Part shown: positions 24,001 through 35,110 of the stretch, piece after piece
Layout: every line of letters begins with the position of its first letter
How positions within the stretch are numbered: the first letter of the stretch is position 1
NCBI RefSeq assembly: GCF_050947335.1
Contig: NW_027473339.1
Span: 682,001 to 746,000, forward strand
Direction of reading: 5' to 3'
Source of the DNA: Megachile rotundata
Taxonomy: Eukaryota > Arthropoda > Insecta > Hymenoptera > Megachilidae
Length of the DNA stretch: 64,000 nucleotides
Position numbers and translations under genes: made by a program
Notes under the pieces: generated by a model
What the model was told of the DNA's origin: nothing
The model's input: only the letters and a program-made list of their open reading frames with translations
Database searches by the model: none

Positions 24001-25944
24001 TGATTGTGGGATTGTGATTGTGTGATTGTGATTGTGTGATTGTGATTGTGTGATTGTGATTGTGTGATTGTGATTGTGTGATTGTGATTGTGTGATTGCG
24101 ATTGTGTGATTGTGATTGTGTGATTGTGATTGTGTGATTGTGATTGTGTGATTGTGATTGTGTGATTGTGATTGTGTGATTGTGATTGTGTGATTGTGAT
24201 TGTGTGATTGTGATTGTGTGATCGTGATCGTGTGATCGTGATTGGGTGACCGTGATTGGGTGATCGTGATTGTGGGATTGTGACTGTGTGATTGTAATTG
24301 TGTGATCGTGACTGTGATTGTGTGATTGTGATTGTGATTGTGATTGTGATTGTGTGACTGTGTGATTGTGATTGTGTGACTGTGATTGTGTGATCATGAT
24401 AGTGTGATCGTGATCGTGTGATCGTGATCGTGTGATGGTGATCGTGTGATCGCGATCGTGTGATCGTGATCGTGTGATCGTGATCGTGTGATCGCGATCG
24501 TGTGATCGCGATCGTGTGATCGCGATCGTGTGATCGCGATCGTGTGATTGCGTTTGTGTGATTGCGATTGTGTGATTGTGACTGTGCGATTGCGTTTGTG
24601 TGATTGCGTTTGTGAGATTGCGTTTGTGTGATTGCGATTGTGTGATTGTGATTGTGTGATTGTGATTGTGTGATTCTGACTGTGTGGTTGTGATTGTGTG
24701 ATTGTGATTGTGTGATTGTGATTGTGTGATCGTGATTGTGTGGTCGTGATTGTGTGATCGTGATTGTGGGATTGTGACTGTGTGATTGTGTGATTGTGAT
24801 AGTGTGACTGTGATTGTGTGATTCTGATTGTGGGATTGAGATTGTGTGATTGTGATTGTGTGATCGTGACTGTGATTGTGTGATTGTGACTGTGTGACTG
24901 TGTGATTGTGATTGTGATTGTGTGACTGTGATTGTGTGATCGTGATAGTGTGATCGTGATAGTGTGATCGTGATCGTGTGATTGTGATCGTGTGATTGTG
25001 ATCGTGTGATTGCGATCGTGTGATTGTGATGGTGTGATTGCGATCGTGTGATTGCGATCGTGTGATTGCGATCGTGTGATTGCGATCGTGTGATTGTGAT
25101 CGTGTGATTGCGTTTGTGTGATTGCGTTTGTGTGATTGCGATTGTGTGATTGCGATTGTGTGATTGTGATTGTGTGATTGTGATTGTGTGATTGTGATTG
25201 TGTGATTGTGATTGTGCGATTGTGATTGTGCGATTGTGATTGTGCGATTGTGATTGTGCGATTGTGATTGTGCGATTGTGGTAGTGCGATTGTGATTGCG
25301 CGATTGTGATTGCGCGATTGTGATTGTGCGATTGTGATTGTGATTGTGTGACTGTGTGATTGTGATTGTGTGGTCGTGATTGTGTGATTGTGATAGTGTG
25401 TTCGTGATTGTGTGATCGTGATTGTGTGATCGTGATTGTGCGATCGTCATGGTGTGATTGTGATTGTGTGATTGTGGTTGTGTGATTGTGGTTGTGTGAT
25501 TGTGATTGTGTGATTGCGATTGTGTGATCGTGACTGTGTGGTCGTGATTGTGTGATCGTCATCGTGTGATCGTGATTGGGTGGTCGTGATTGTGTGATCG
25601 TGATTGTGGGATTGTGACTGTGGGATTGTGTGGTTGTGGTTGTGCGATTGTGATTGTGTGACTGTGATTGTGTGATTGTGATTGCGATTGTGTGATTGTG
25701 ATTGCGATTGTGTGATTGTGACTGTGTGGTAGTGATTGTGGGATTGTGACTGTGTGATTGTGTGATCGTGATTGTGTGATCGTGATTGTGTGGTCGTGAC
25801 TGTGGGATCGTGATTGTTTGATTGTGATTGTGTGATTGGGATTGTGTGATTGTGATTGTGTGATTGTGATTGTGTGATTGTGATTGTGTGGTTGTGATTG
25901 TGTGATTGTGGTTGTATGATTGTGATTGTGTGATTGCGATTGTG
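24001..25944. repeat. 1.9 kb tandem repeat, copy 1
   Basis: Markers are GTAATTG at 24295, GATCATGATAG at about 24392, GTTCG at about 25400 and CGATCGTCATGG at 25441. All recur 1894 to 1900 bp later. The 6-bp step is one extra GATTGT in the 6-mer tract of copy 2. Near 25800 this copy lacks 56 bp (four 14-bp units) relative to copy 2. It has GATGG near 24435 where copy 2 has GATCG. Confidence 0.9.
25216..25341. repeat. GCGATTGTGATT run in the 1.9 kb repeat
   Basis: GCGATT recurs every 14 bp, with GGTAGTGCG and two GCGCGATT copies near the end. The run is duplicated with the enclosing repeat at 27116-27241. It is followed by a short 6-mer stretch and GTGACTGTGTG. Confidence 0.85.
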
Positions 25945-27905
25945 TGATTGTGATTGTGTGATTGTGATTGTGTGATTGTGATTGTGTGATTGCGATTGTG
26001 TGATTGTGATTGTGTGATTGTGATTGTGTGATTGTGATTGTGTGATTGTGATTGTGTGATCGTGATTGTGTGATTGTGATTGTGTGATTGTGATTGTGTG
26101 ATTGTGATTGTGTGATCGTGATCGTGTGATCGTGATTGGGTGACCGTGATTGGGTGATCGTGATTGTGGGATTGTGACTGTGTGATTGTAATTGTGTGAT
26201 CGTGACTGTGATTGTGTGATTGTGATTGTGATTGTGATTGTGATTGTGATTGTGTGACTGTGTGATTGTGATTGTGTGACTGTGATTGTGTGATCATGAT
26301 AGTGTGATCGTGATCGTGTGATCGTGATCGTGTGATCGTGATCGTGTGATCGCGATCGTGTGATCGTGATCGTGTGATCGTGATCGTGTGATCGCGATCG
26401 TGTGATCGCGATCGTGTGATCGCGATCGTGTGATCGCGATCGTGTGATTGCGTTTGTGTGATTGCGATTGTGTGATTGTGACTGTGCGATTGCGTTTGTG
26501 TGATTGCGTTTGTGAGATTGCGTTTGTGTGATTGCGATTGTGTGATTGTGATTGTGTGATTGTGATTGTGTGATTCTGACTGTGTGGTTGTGATTGTGTG
26601 ATTGTGATTGTGTGATTGTGATTGTGTGATCGTGATTGTGTGGTCGTGATTGTGTGATCGTGATTGTGGGATTGTGACTGTGTGATTGTGTGATTGTGAT
26701 AGTGTGACTGTGATTGTGTGATTCTGATTGTGGGATTGAGATTGTGTGATTGTGATTGTGTGATCGTGACTGTGATTGTGTGATTGTGACTGTGTGACTG
26801 TGTGATTGTGATTGTGATTGTGTGACTGTGATTGTGTGATCGTGATAGTGTGATCGTGATAGTGTGATCGTGATCGTGTGATTGTGATCGTGTGATTGTG
26901 ATCGTGTGATTGCGATCGTGTGATTGTGATGGTGTGATTGCTATCGTGTGATTGCGATCGTGTGATTGCGATCGTGTGATTGCGATCGTGTGATTGTGAT
27001 CGTGTGATTGCGTTTGTGTGATTGCGTTTGTGTGATTGCGATTGTGTGATTGCGATTGTGTGATTGTGATTGTGTGATTGTGATTGTGTGATTGTGATTG
27101 TGTGATTGTGATTGTGCGATTGTGATTGTGCGATTGTGATTGTGCGATTGTGATTGTGCGATTGTGATTGTGCGATTGTGGTAGTGCGATTGTGATTGCG
27201 CGATTGTGATTGCGCGATTGTGATTGTGCGATTGTGATTGTGATTGTGTGACTGTGTGATTGTGATTGTGTGGTCGTGATTGTGTGATTGTGATAGTGTG
27301 TTCGTGATTGTGTGATCGTGATTGTGTGATCGTGATTGTGCGATCGTCATGGTGTGATTGTGATTGTGTGATTGTGGTTGTGTGATTGTGGTTGTGTGAT
27401 TGTGATTGTGTGATTGCGATTGTGTGATCGTGACTGTGTGGTCGTGATTGTGTGATCGTCATCGTGTGATCGTGATTGGGTGGTCGTGATTGTGTGATCG
27501 TGATTGTGGGATTGTGACTGTGGGATTGTGTGGTTGTGGTTGTGCGATTGTGATTGTGTGACTGTGATTGTGTGATTGTGATTGCGATTGTGTGATTGTG
27601 ATTGCGATTGTGTGATTGTGACTGTGTGGTAGTGATTGTGGGATTGTGACTGTGTGATTGTGTGATCGTGATTGTGTGATCGTGATTGTGTGGTCGTGAT
27701 TGTGTGGTCGTGATTGTGTGATTGTGATTGTGTGATCGTGATTGTGGGATCGTGACTGTGGGATCGTGATTGTTTGATTGTGATTGTGTGATTGGGATTG
27801 TGTGATTGTGATTGTGTGATTGTGATTGTGTGATTGTGATTGTGTGGTTGTGATTGTGTGATTGTGGTTGTATGATTGTGATTGTGTGATTGCGATTGTG
27901 TGATC
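25945..27905. repeat. 1.9 kb tandem repeat, copy 2
   Basis: Copy 2 has GTAATTG at 26189, GATCATGATAG at about 26292, GTTCG at about 27300 and CGATCGTCATGG at 27341. Past 27700 it retains four extra units, so the offset at the GATTGTTTG marker becomes 1956 (25811 to 27767). A private GCTATCG appears at 26940 in place of GCGATCG. The copies look nearly identical otherwise, which implies a recent duplication. Confidence 0.9.
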
Positions 27906-28301
27906 GTGACTGCGTGGTCGTGATTGTGTGATCGTGATTGTGGGATTGTGACTGTGGGATTGTGTGGTTGTGGTTGTGCGACTGTGATTGTGTGACTGTG
28001 ATTGTGTGACTGTGATTGTGTGATTGTGATTGCGATTGTGTGATTGTGACTGTGTGGTCGTGATTGTGCGATCGTGATTGTGGGATTGTGACTGTGTGAT
28101 TGTGTGATCGTGATTGTGTGATCGTGATTGTGTGATCGTGATTGTGTGATCGTGATTGTGTGATCGTGATTGTGTGATCCTGATTGGGTGATCGTGATTG
28201 GGTGATCGTGATTGTGGGATTGTGACTGTGCGATTGTGTGATTGTGATTGTGTGACTGTGATTGTGTGATTGTGATTGTGGGATTGTGATTGTGTGATTG
28301 C

Positions 28302-28440
28302 GATTGTGATTGTGATTGTGATTGTGATTGTGATTGTGATTGTGATTGTGATTCTGATTGTGATTGTGATTGTGATTGTGATTGTGATTGTGATTGTGAT
28401 TATGATTGTGATTGTGATTGTGATTGTGATTGTGTGACTG
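28302..28440. repeat. Long GATTGT tract with GATTCT and GATTAT
   Basis: About 22 6-mers run from 28302. They are interrupted by one GATTCT near 28350 and one GATTAT near 28398, then the GTGACTG spacer. The two interruptions match those in separate 6-mer tracts elsewhere (GATTCT type and GATTAT type), so this tract looks like a fusion of two. Confidence 0.85.
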
Positions 28441-29323
28441 TGATTGTGTGACCGTGATTGTGGGATTGACACTGTGGGATTGTGTGGTTGTGGTTGTGCG
28501 ATTGTGATTGTGTGACTGTGATTGTGTGATTGCGATTGCGATTGTGTGATTGTGACTGTGTGGTCGTGATTGTGTGATCGTGATTGTGGGATTGTGACTG
28601 TGTGATTGTGTGATCGCGATTGTGTGATCGCGATTGTATGATCGCGATTGTGTGATCGCGATTGTGTGATCGTGACTGTGTGGTCGTGATTGTGTGATCG
28701 TTATTGTGGGATTGTGACTGTGGGATTGTGTGGTTGTGGTTGTGTGATTGTGATTGTGTGAATGTGGTTGTGTGATTGTGATTGTGGGATTGTGATTGCG
28801 ATTGTGTGATTGTGACTGTGTGGTCGTGATTGTGTGATCGTGATTGTGGGATTGTGACTGTATGATTGTGTGATAGTGATTGTGTGATCGTGATTGTGTG
28901 ATCGTGATTGGGTGATCGTGATTGGGTGATCGTGATTGGGTGATCGTGATTGGGTGATCGTGATTGGGTGATCGTGATTGTGGGATTGTGACTGTGTGAT
29001 TGTGTGATTGTGATTGTGTGACTGTGATTGTGTGATTGTGATTGTGGGATTGTGATTATGTGATTGTGATTGTGTGATCGTGACTGTGATTGTGTGACTG
29101 TGATTGTGATTGTGATTGTGATTGTGATTGTGTGACTGTGTGATCGTGATTGTGTGGTCGTGATTGTGCGGTCGTGATTGTGTGATTGTGATTGTGTGAT
29201 CGTGATTGTGGGATCGTGACTGTGGGATCGTGATTGTGTGATTGTGGTTGTGTGATTGTGATTGTGTGATTGCGATTGTGTGATCGTGACTGTGTGGTCG
29301 TGATTGTGTGATCGTGATTGTGG
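28441..29323. repeat. Mixed satellite with GATCGCG and GATTGGG runs, no gene
   Basis: The segment contains a short GATCGCGATT run (about 28.61-28.67 kb) and a GATTGGGTGATCGT run (about 28.91-28.98 kb). A private GATTGACACTG near 28465 is among the few places where CA appears on the + strand. Confidence 0.85.
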
Positions 29324-30392
29324 GATTGTGACTGTGGGATTGTGTGGTTGTGGTTGTGCGATTGTGACTGTGTGACTGTGATTGTGTGATTGTGATTGCG
29401 ATTGTGTGATTGTGTTTGCGATTGTGTGATTGTGACTGTGTGGTCGTGATTGTGGGATTGTGACTGTGTGATTGTGTGATCGTGATTGTGTGATCGTGAT
29501 TGTGTGATCGTGATTGGGTGATCGTGATTGGGTGATCGTGATTGGGTGATCGTGATTGGGTGATCGTGATTGTGGGATTGTGACTGTGCGATTGTGTGAT
29601 TGTGATTGTGTGACTGTGATTGTGTGATTGTGATTGTGGGATTGTGATCGTGTGATTGTGATTGTGTGATCGTGACTGTGATTGTGTGGTTGTGATTGTG
29701 ATTGTGATTGTGTTGTGGTTGTGATTCTGATTGTGATTGTGACTGTGATTGTGATTGTGTGACTGTGTGATTGTGATTGTGTGACTGTGATTGTGTGATC
29801 GTGATAGTGTGATCGTGATAGTGTGATCGTGGTTGTGTGATCGTGACTGTGTGGTCGTGACTGTGTGATCGTGATTGTGGGATCGTGACTGTGTGATTGT
29901 GATTGTGTGACTGCGATTGTGTGATTGCGATTGTGTGATTGCGATTGTGTGATTGCGATTGTGTGGTCGTGATTGTGTAATCGTGATTGTGGGATTGTGA
30001 CTGTGTGATTGTGCGGTTGTGGTTGTGTGATTGTGATTGTGTGATCGTGATTGTGCGATCGTGATTGTGCGATCGTGATTGTGCGATTGTGATTGTGCGA
30101 TTGTGATTGTGCGATTGTGATTGTGCGATTGTGATTGTGCGATTGTGATTGTGCGATTGTGATTGTGCGATTGTGATTGTGCGATTGTGATTGTGCGATT
30201 GTGATTGTGTGATCGTGATTGTGTGATCGTGATTGTGTGGTCGTGATTGTGTGATCGTGATTGTGGGATTGTGTGATTGTGATTGTGATTGTGTGATTGT
30301 GATTTTGTGATTCTGATTGTGTGATTGTGATTGTGTGATTGTGATTGTGTGATTGTGATTGTGTGATCGTGATTGTGTGGTCGTGATTGTGT
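29324..30392. repeat. 1069-bp tandem repeat, copy 1
   Basis: Every marker I compared recurs exactly 1069 bp later. They are TTGTGACTG at 29362, the odd TGTTGTGGTTGTG at 29711, GCGGTTG at 30012 and ATTTTGTGATTCTG at 30302. There is no net insertion or deletion, unlike most other pairs here. The left junction is at about 29324, where GGGATTGTGAC (copy 1) meets GTGATTGTGAC (copy 2). Confidence 0.92.
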
Positions 30393-31464
30393 GATTGTGA
30401 CTGTGGGATTGTGTGGTTGTGGTTGTGCGATTGTGACTGTGTGACTGTGATTGTGTGATTGTGATTGCGATTGTGTGATTGTGTTTGCGACTGTGTGATT
30501 GTGACTGTGTGGTCGTGATTGTGGGATTGTGACTGTGTGATTGTGTGATCGTGATTGTGTGATCGTGATTGTGTGATCGTGATTGGGTGATCGTGATTGG
30601 GTGATCGTGATTGGGTGATCGTGATTGGGTGATCGTGATTGTGGGATTGTGACTGTGCGATTGTGTGATTGTGATTGTGTGACTGTGATTGTGTGATTGT
30701 GATTGTGGGATTGTGATCGTGTGATTGTGATTGTGTGATCGTGACTGTGATTGTGTGGTTGTGATTGTGATTGTGATTGTGTTGTGGTTGTGATTCTGAT
30801 TGTGATTGTGACTGTGATTGTGATTGTGTGACTGTGTGATTGTGATTGTGTGACTGTGATTGTGTGATCGTGATAGTGTGATCGTGATAGTGTGATCGTG
30901 GTTGTGTGATCGTGACTGTGTGGTCGTGACTGTGTGATCGTGATTGTGGGATCGTGACTGTGTGATTGTGATTGTGTGACTGCGATTGTGTGATTGCGAT
31001 TGTGTGATTGCGATTGTGTGATTGCGATTGTGTGGTCGTGATTGTGTAATCGTGATTGTGGGATTGTGACTGTGTGATTGTGCGGTTGTGGTTGTGTGAT
31101 TGTGATTGTGTGATCGTGATTGTGCGATCGTGATTGTGCGATCGTGATTGTGCGATTGTGATTGTGCGATTGTGATTGTGCGATTGTGATTGTGCGATTG
31201 TGATTGTGCGATTGTGATTGTGCGATTGTGATTGTGCGATTGTGATTGTGCGATTGTGATTGTGCGATTGTGATTGTGTGATCGTGATTGTGTGATCGTG
31301 ATTGTGTGGTCGTGATTGTGTGATCGTGATTGTGGGATTGTGTGATTGTGATTGTGATTGTGTGATTGTGATTTTGTGATTCTGATTGTGTGATTGTGAT
31401 TGTGTGATTGTGATTGTGTGATTGTGATTGTGTGATCGTGATTGTGTGGTCGTGATTGTGTGAT
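30393..31464. repeat. 1069-bp tandem repeat, copy 2
   Basis: Exact-offset second copy, with markers at 30431, 30780, 31081 and 31371. Identity stops at 31465, where the next unit reads GATCGT rather than GATTGT. Zero net length change suggests this is among the youngest duplications in the window, or that this segment is under active exchange. Confidence 0.92.
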
Positions 31465-34400
31465 CGTGATTGTGGGATTGTGACTGTGTGATTGTGTGAT
31501 TGTGATTGTGTGACTGTGATTGTGTGATTCTGATTGTGGGATTGAGATTGTGTGATTGTGATGGTGTGATCGTGACTGTGATTGTGCGATTGTGACTGTG
31601 TGACTGTGTGATTGTAATTGTGATTGTGTGACTGTGATTGTGTGATCGTGATAGTGTGATCGTGATCGTGTGATTGTGATCGTGTGATTGTGATCGTGTG
31701 ATTGCGATCGTGTGATTGTGATTCTGTGATTGCAATCGTGTGATTGCGATCGTGTGATTGCGATCGTGTGATTGCGATCGTGTGATTGTGATTGTGTGAT
31801 TGCGTTTGTGTGATTGCGTTTGTGAGATTGCGTTTGTGTGATTGCGATTGTGTGATTGTGATTGTGTGATTGTGATTGTGTGATTGTGATTGTGTGATTG
31901 TGATTGTGTGATTGTGATTGTGTGATTGTGATTGTGTGATTGTGATTGTGTGATTGTGATTGTGTGATTGTGATTGTGTGATTGTGATTGTGTGATAGTG
32001 ATTGTGTGTTTGTGATTGTGTGATTGTGATTGTGTGATCGTGACTGTGTGGTCGTGGTTGTGTGATTGTGATTGTGTCATTGTGATTGTGTGATTGTGAT
32101 TGTGTGATCGTGACTGTGTGGTCGTGATTGTGTGATCGTGATTGTGGGATTGTGACTGTGTGATTGTGTGATTGTGATTGTGTGAATGTGATTGTGTGAT
32201 TGTGATTGTGGGATTGTGATTGTGTGATTGTGATTGTGTGATCGTGACTGTGATTGTGGGATTGTGATTGTGTGATTGTGATTGTGTGATTGTGATTGTG
32301 TGATTGTGATTGTGTGATTGTGATTGTGTGATCGTGACTGTGATTGTGTGATTGTGATTGTGATTGTGATTGTGATTGTGACTGTGATTGTGATTGTGAT
32401 TGTGATTGTGATGGTGTGACTGTGTGATTGTGATTGTGTGACTGTGATTGTGTGATCGTGATTGTGTGATCGTGATTGGGTGATCGTGATTGGGTGATGG
32501 TGATTGGGTGATCGTGATTGGGTGATCGTGATTGGGTGATCGTGATTGTGGGATTGTGACTGTGCGATTGTGTGACTGTGATTGTGTGATTGTGATTGTG
32601 GGATTGTGATTGTGTGATTGTGATTGTGTGATCGTGACTGTGATTGTGTGATTGTGATTGTGATTGTGATTGTGATTGTGATTGGGATTGTGATTATGAT
32701 TGTGATTGTGCTTGTGATTGTGATTGTGTGACTGTGTGATTGTGATTGTGTGACTGTGATTGTGTGACCGTGATTGTGGGATTGTGACTGTGGGATTGTG
32801 TGGTTGTGGTTGTGCGATTGTGATTGTGTGACTGTGATTGTGTGATTGCGATTGCGATTGTGTGATTGTGACTGTGTGGTCGTGATTGTGTGATCGTGAT
32901 TGTGGGATTGTGACTGTGTGATTGTGTGATCGCGATTGTGTGATCGCGATTGTGTGATCGCGATTGTGTGATCGCGATTGTGTGATTGTGATTATGTGAT
33001 TGTGATTGTGATTGTGATTGTGTGATTGTGTGATCGTGATTGTGTGACCGTGATTGTGTGACCGTGATTATGTGACCGTGATTGTGTGATCCTGATTGTG
33101 TGATTAGGATTCTGTGATCGTGATTGTGTAATCGTGATTGTGTGATCGTGATTTTGTGATCGTGATTGTGTGATGGTGATTGTGTGATCGTGATTGTGTG
33201 ATCGTGATTGTGTGATTGTGATTGTGTGATTGTGATTGTGTGATTGTGATTGTGTGGTTGTGATTGTGTGATTGTGGTTGTGTGATAGTGATTGTGTGAT
33301 TGCGATTGTGTGATCGTGACTGTGTGGTCGTGATTGTGTGATCGTGATTGTGGGATTGTGACTGTGTGATTGTGTGGTTGTGGTTGTGTGATTGTGATTG
33401 TGTGACTGTGATTGTGTGATTGTGATTGTGGGATTGTGATTGCGATTGTGTGATTGTGACTGTGTGGTCGTGATTGTGTGATCGTGATTGTGCGATTGTG
33501 ACTGTGTGATTGTGTGGTTGTGGTTGTGTGATCGTGATTGTGTGATCGTGATAGTGTGATCGTGATTGTGTGATCGTGATTGTGTGGTCGTGATTGTGTG
33601 GTCGTGATTGTGTGATTGTGATAGTGTGATCGTGATTGTGGGATCGTGACTGTGGGATCGTGATTGTGTGATTGTGATTGTGTGATTGTGATTGTGTGAT
33701 TGTGATTGTGTGATTGTGATTGTGTGATTGTGATTGTGTGATTGTGATTGTGTGGTTGTGATTGTGTGATTGTGGTTGTATGATTGTGATTGTGGGATTG
33801 CGATTGTGTGATCGTGACTGTGTGCTCGTGATTGTGTGATCGGGATTGTGGGATTGTGATTGTGGGATTGTGACTGTGTGATTGTGTGATCGTGATTGTG
33901 TGATCGTGATTGTGTGATCGTGATTGTGGGATTGTGACTGCGTGATTGTGTGATTGTGATTGTGTGACTGTGATTGTGTGATTGTGATTGTGTGATTGCG
34001 ATTGTGTGATCGTGACTGTGTGGTCGTGATTGTGTGATCGTGATTGTGGGATTGTGACTGTGGGATTGTGTGGTTGTGCTTGTGCGATTGTGATTGTGTG
34101 ACTGTGATTGTGTAATTGTGATTGCGATTGTGTGATTGTGACTGTGTGGTCGTGATTGTGCGATCGTGATTGTGGGATTGTGACTGTGTGATTGTGTGAT
34201 CGTGATTGTGTGATCGTGATTGTGTGGTCGTGATTGTGTGATCGTGATTGTGTGATCCTGATTGGGTGATCGTGATTGGGTGATCGTGATTGTGGGATTG
34301 TGACTGTGCGATTGTGTGATTGTGATTGTGTGACTGTGATTGTGTGATTGTGATTGTGGGATTGTGATTGTGTGATTGTGATTGTGATTGTGATTGTGAT

Positions 34401-35110
34401 TGTGATTGTGATTGTGATTGTGATTGTGATTGTGATTGTGATTGTGATTGTGATTGTGATTGTGATTCTGATTGTGATTGTGATTGTGATTGTGATTGTG
34501 ATTGTGTGACTGTGTGATTGTGATTGTGTGACTGTGATTGTGTGATCGTGATAGTGTGATCGTGATAGTGTGATCGTGATTGTGTGATCGTGACTGTGTG
34601 GTCGTGATTGTGTGATCGTGATTGTGGGATTGTGACTGTGGGATTGTGTGGTTGTGGTTGTGCGATTGTGATTGTGTGACTGTGATTGTGTGATTGTGAT
34701 TGCGATTGTGTGATTGTGACTGTGTGGTCGTGATTGTGCGATCGTGATTGTGGGATTGTGACTGCGTGATTGTGTGATTGTGATTGTGTGACTGTGATTG
34801 TGTGACTGTGATTGTGTGATTGTGATTGTGATTGTGATTGTGATTGTGATTGTGACTGTGATTGTGATTGTGATTGTGTGACTGTGTGATTGTGATTGTG
34901 TGACTGTGATTGTGTGATTGTGATTGTGTAATTGTGATTGTGTGATTGTGATTGTGTGATTGTGATTGTGTGATTGTGATTGTGTGATTGTGATTGTGTG
35001 TTTGTGATTGTGTGATTGTGATTGTGTGATCGTGACTGTGTGGTCGTGATTGTGTGATTGTGATTGTGTCATTGTGATCGTGTGATTGCGATCGTGTGAT
35101 TGCGTTTGTG
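31465..35110. repeat. Long segment homologous to about 11.6-15.1 kb
   Basis: The following markers appear in the same order as 20 kb upstream. GCAATCG is near 31732 (partner 11785), TCAT at 32077 (12018), GATTAGG at 33102 (13219) and TCAT followed by GATCGTG at 35069 (14728). Offsets drift between about 19.9 and 20.3 kb. The GATTAGG cassette here lacks the GATTGTGATCG portion seen in the other copies. The segment includes a 22-unit 6-mer tract at 34374-34505 with one GATTCT. Confidence 0.75.
34374..34505. repeat. GATTGT tract, about 22 units, one GATTCT
   Basis: 6-mers run from 34374 to the GTGACTG spacer after 34505, with one GATTCT near 34464. The counterpart 20 kb upstream (about 14.04-14.13 kb) is shorter, so 6-mer number has changed since the long-range duplication. 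Confidence 0.9.
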
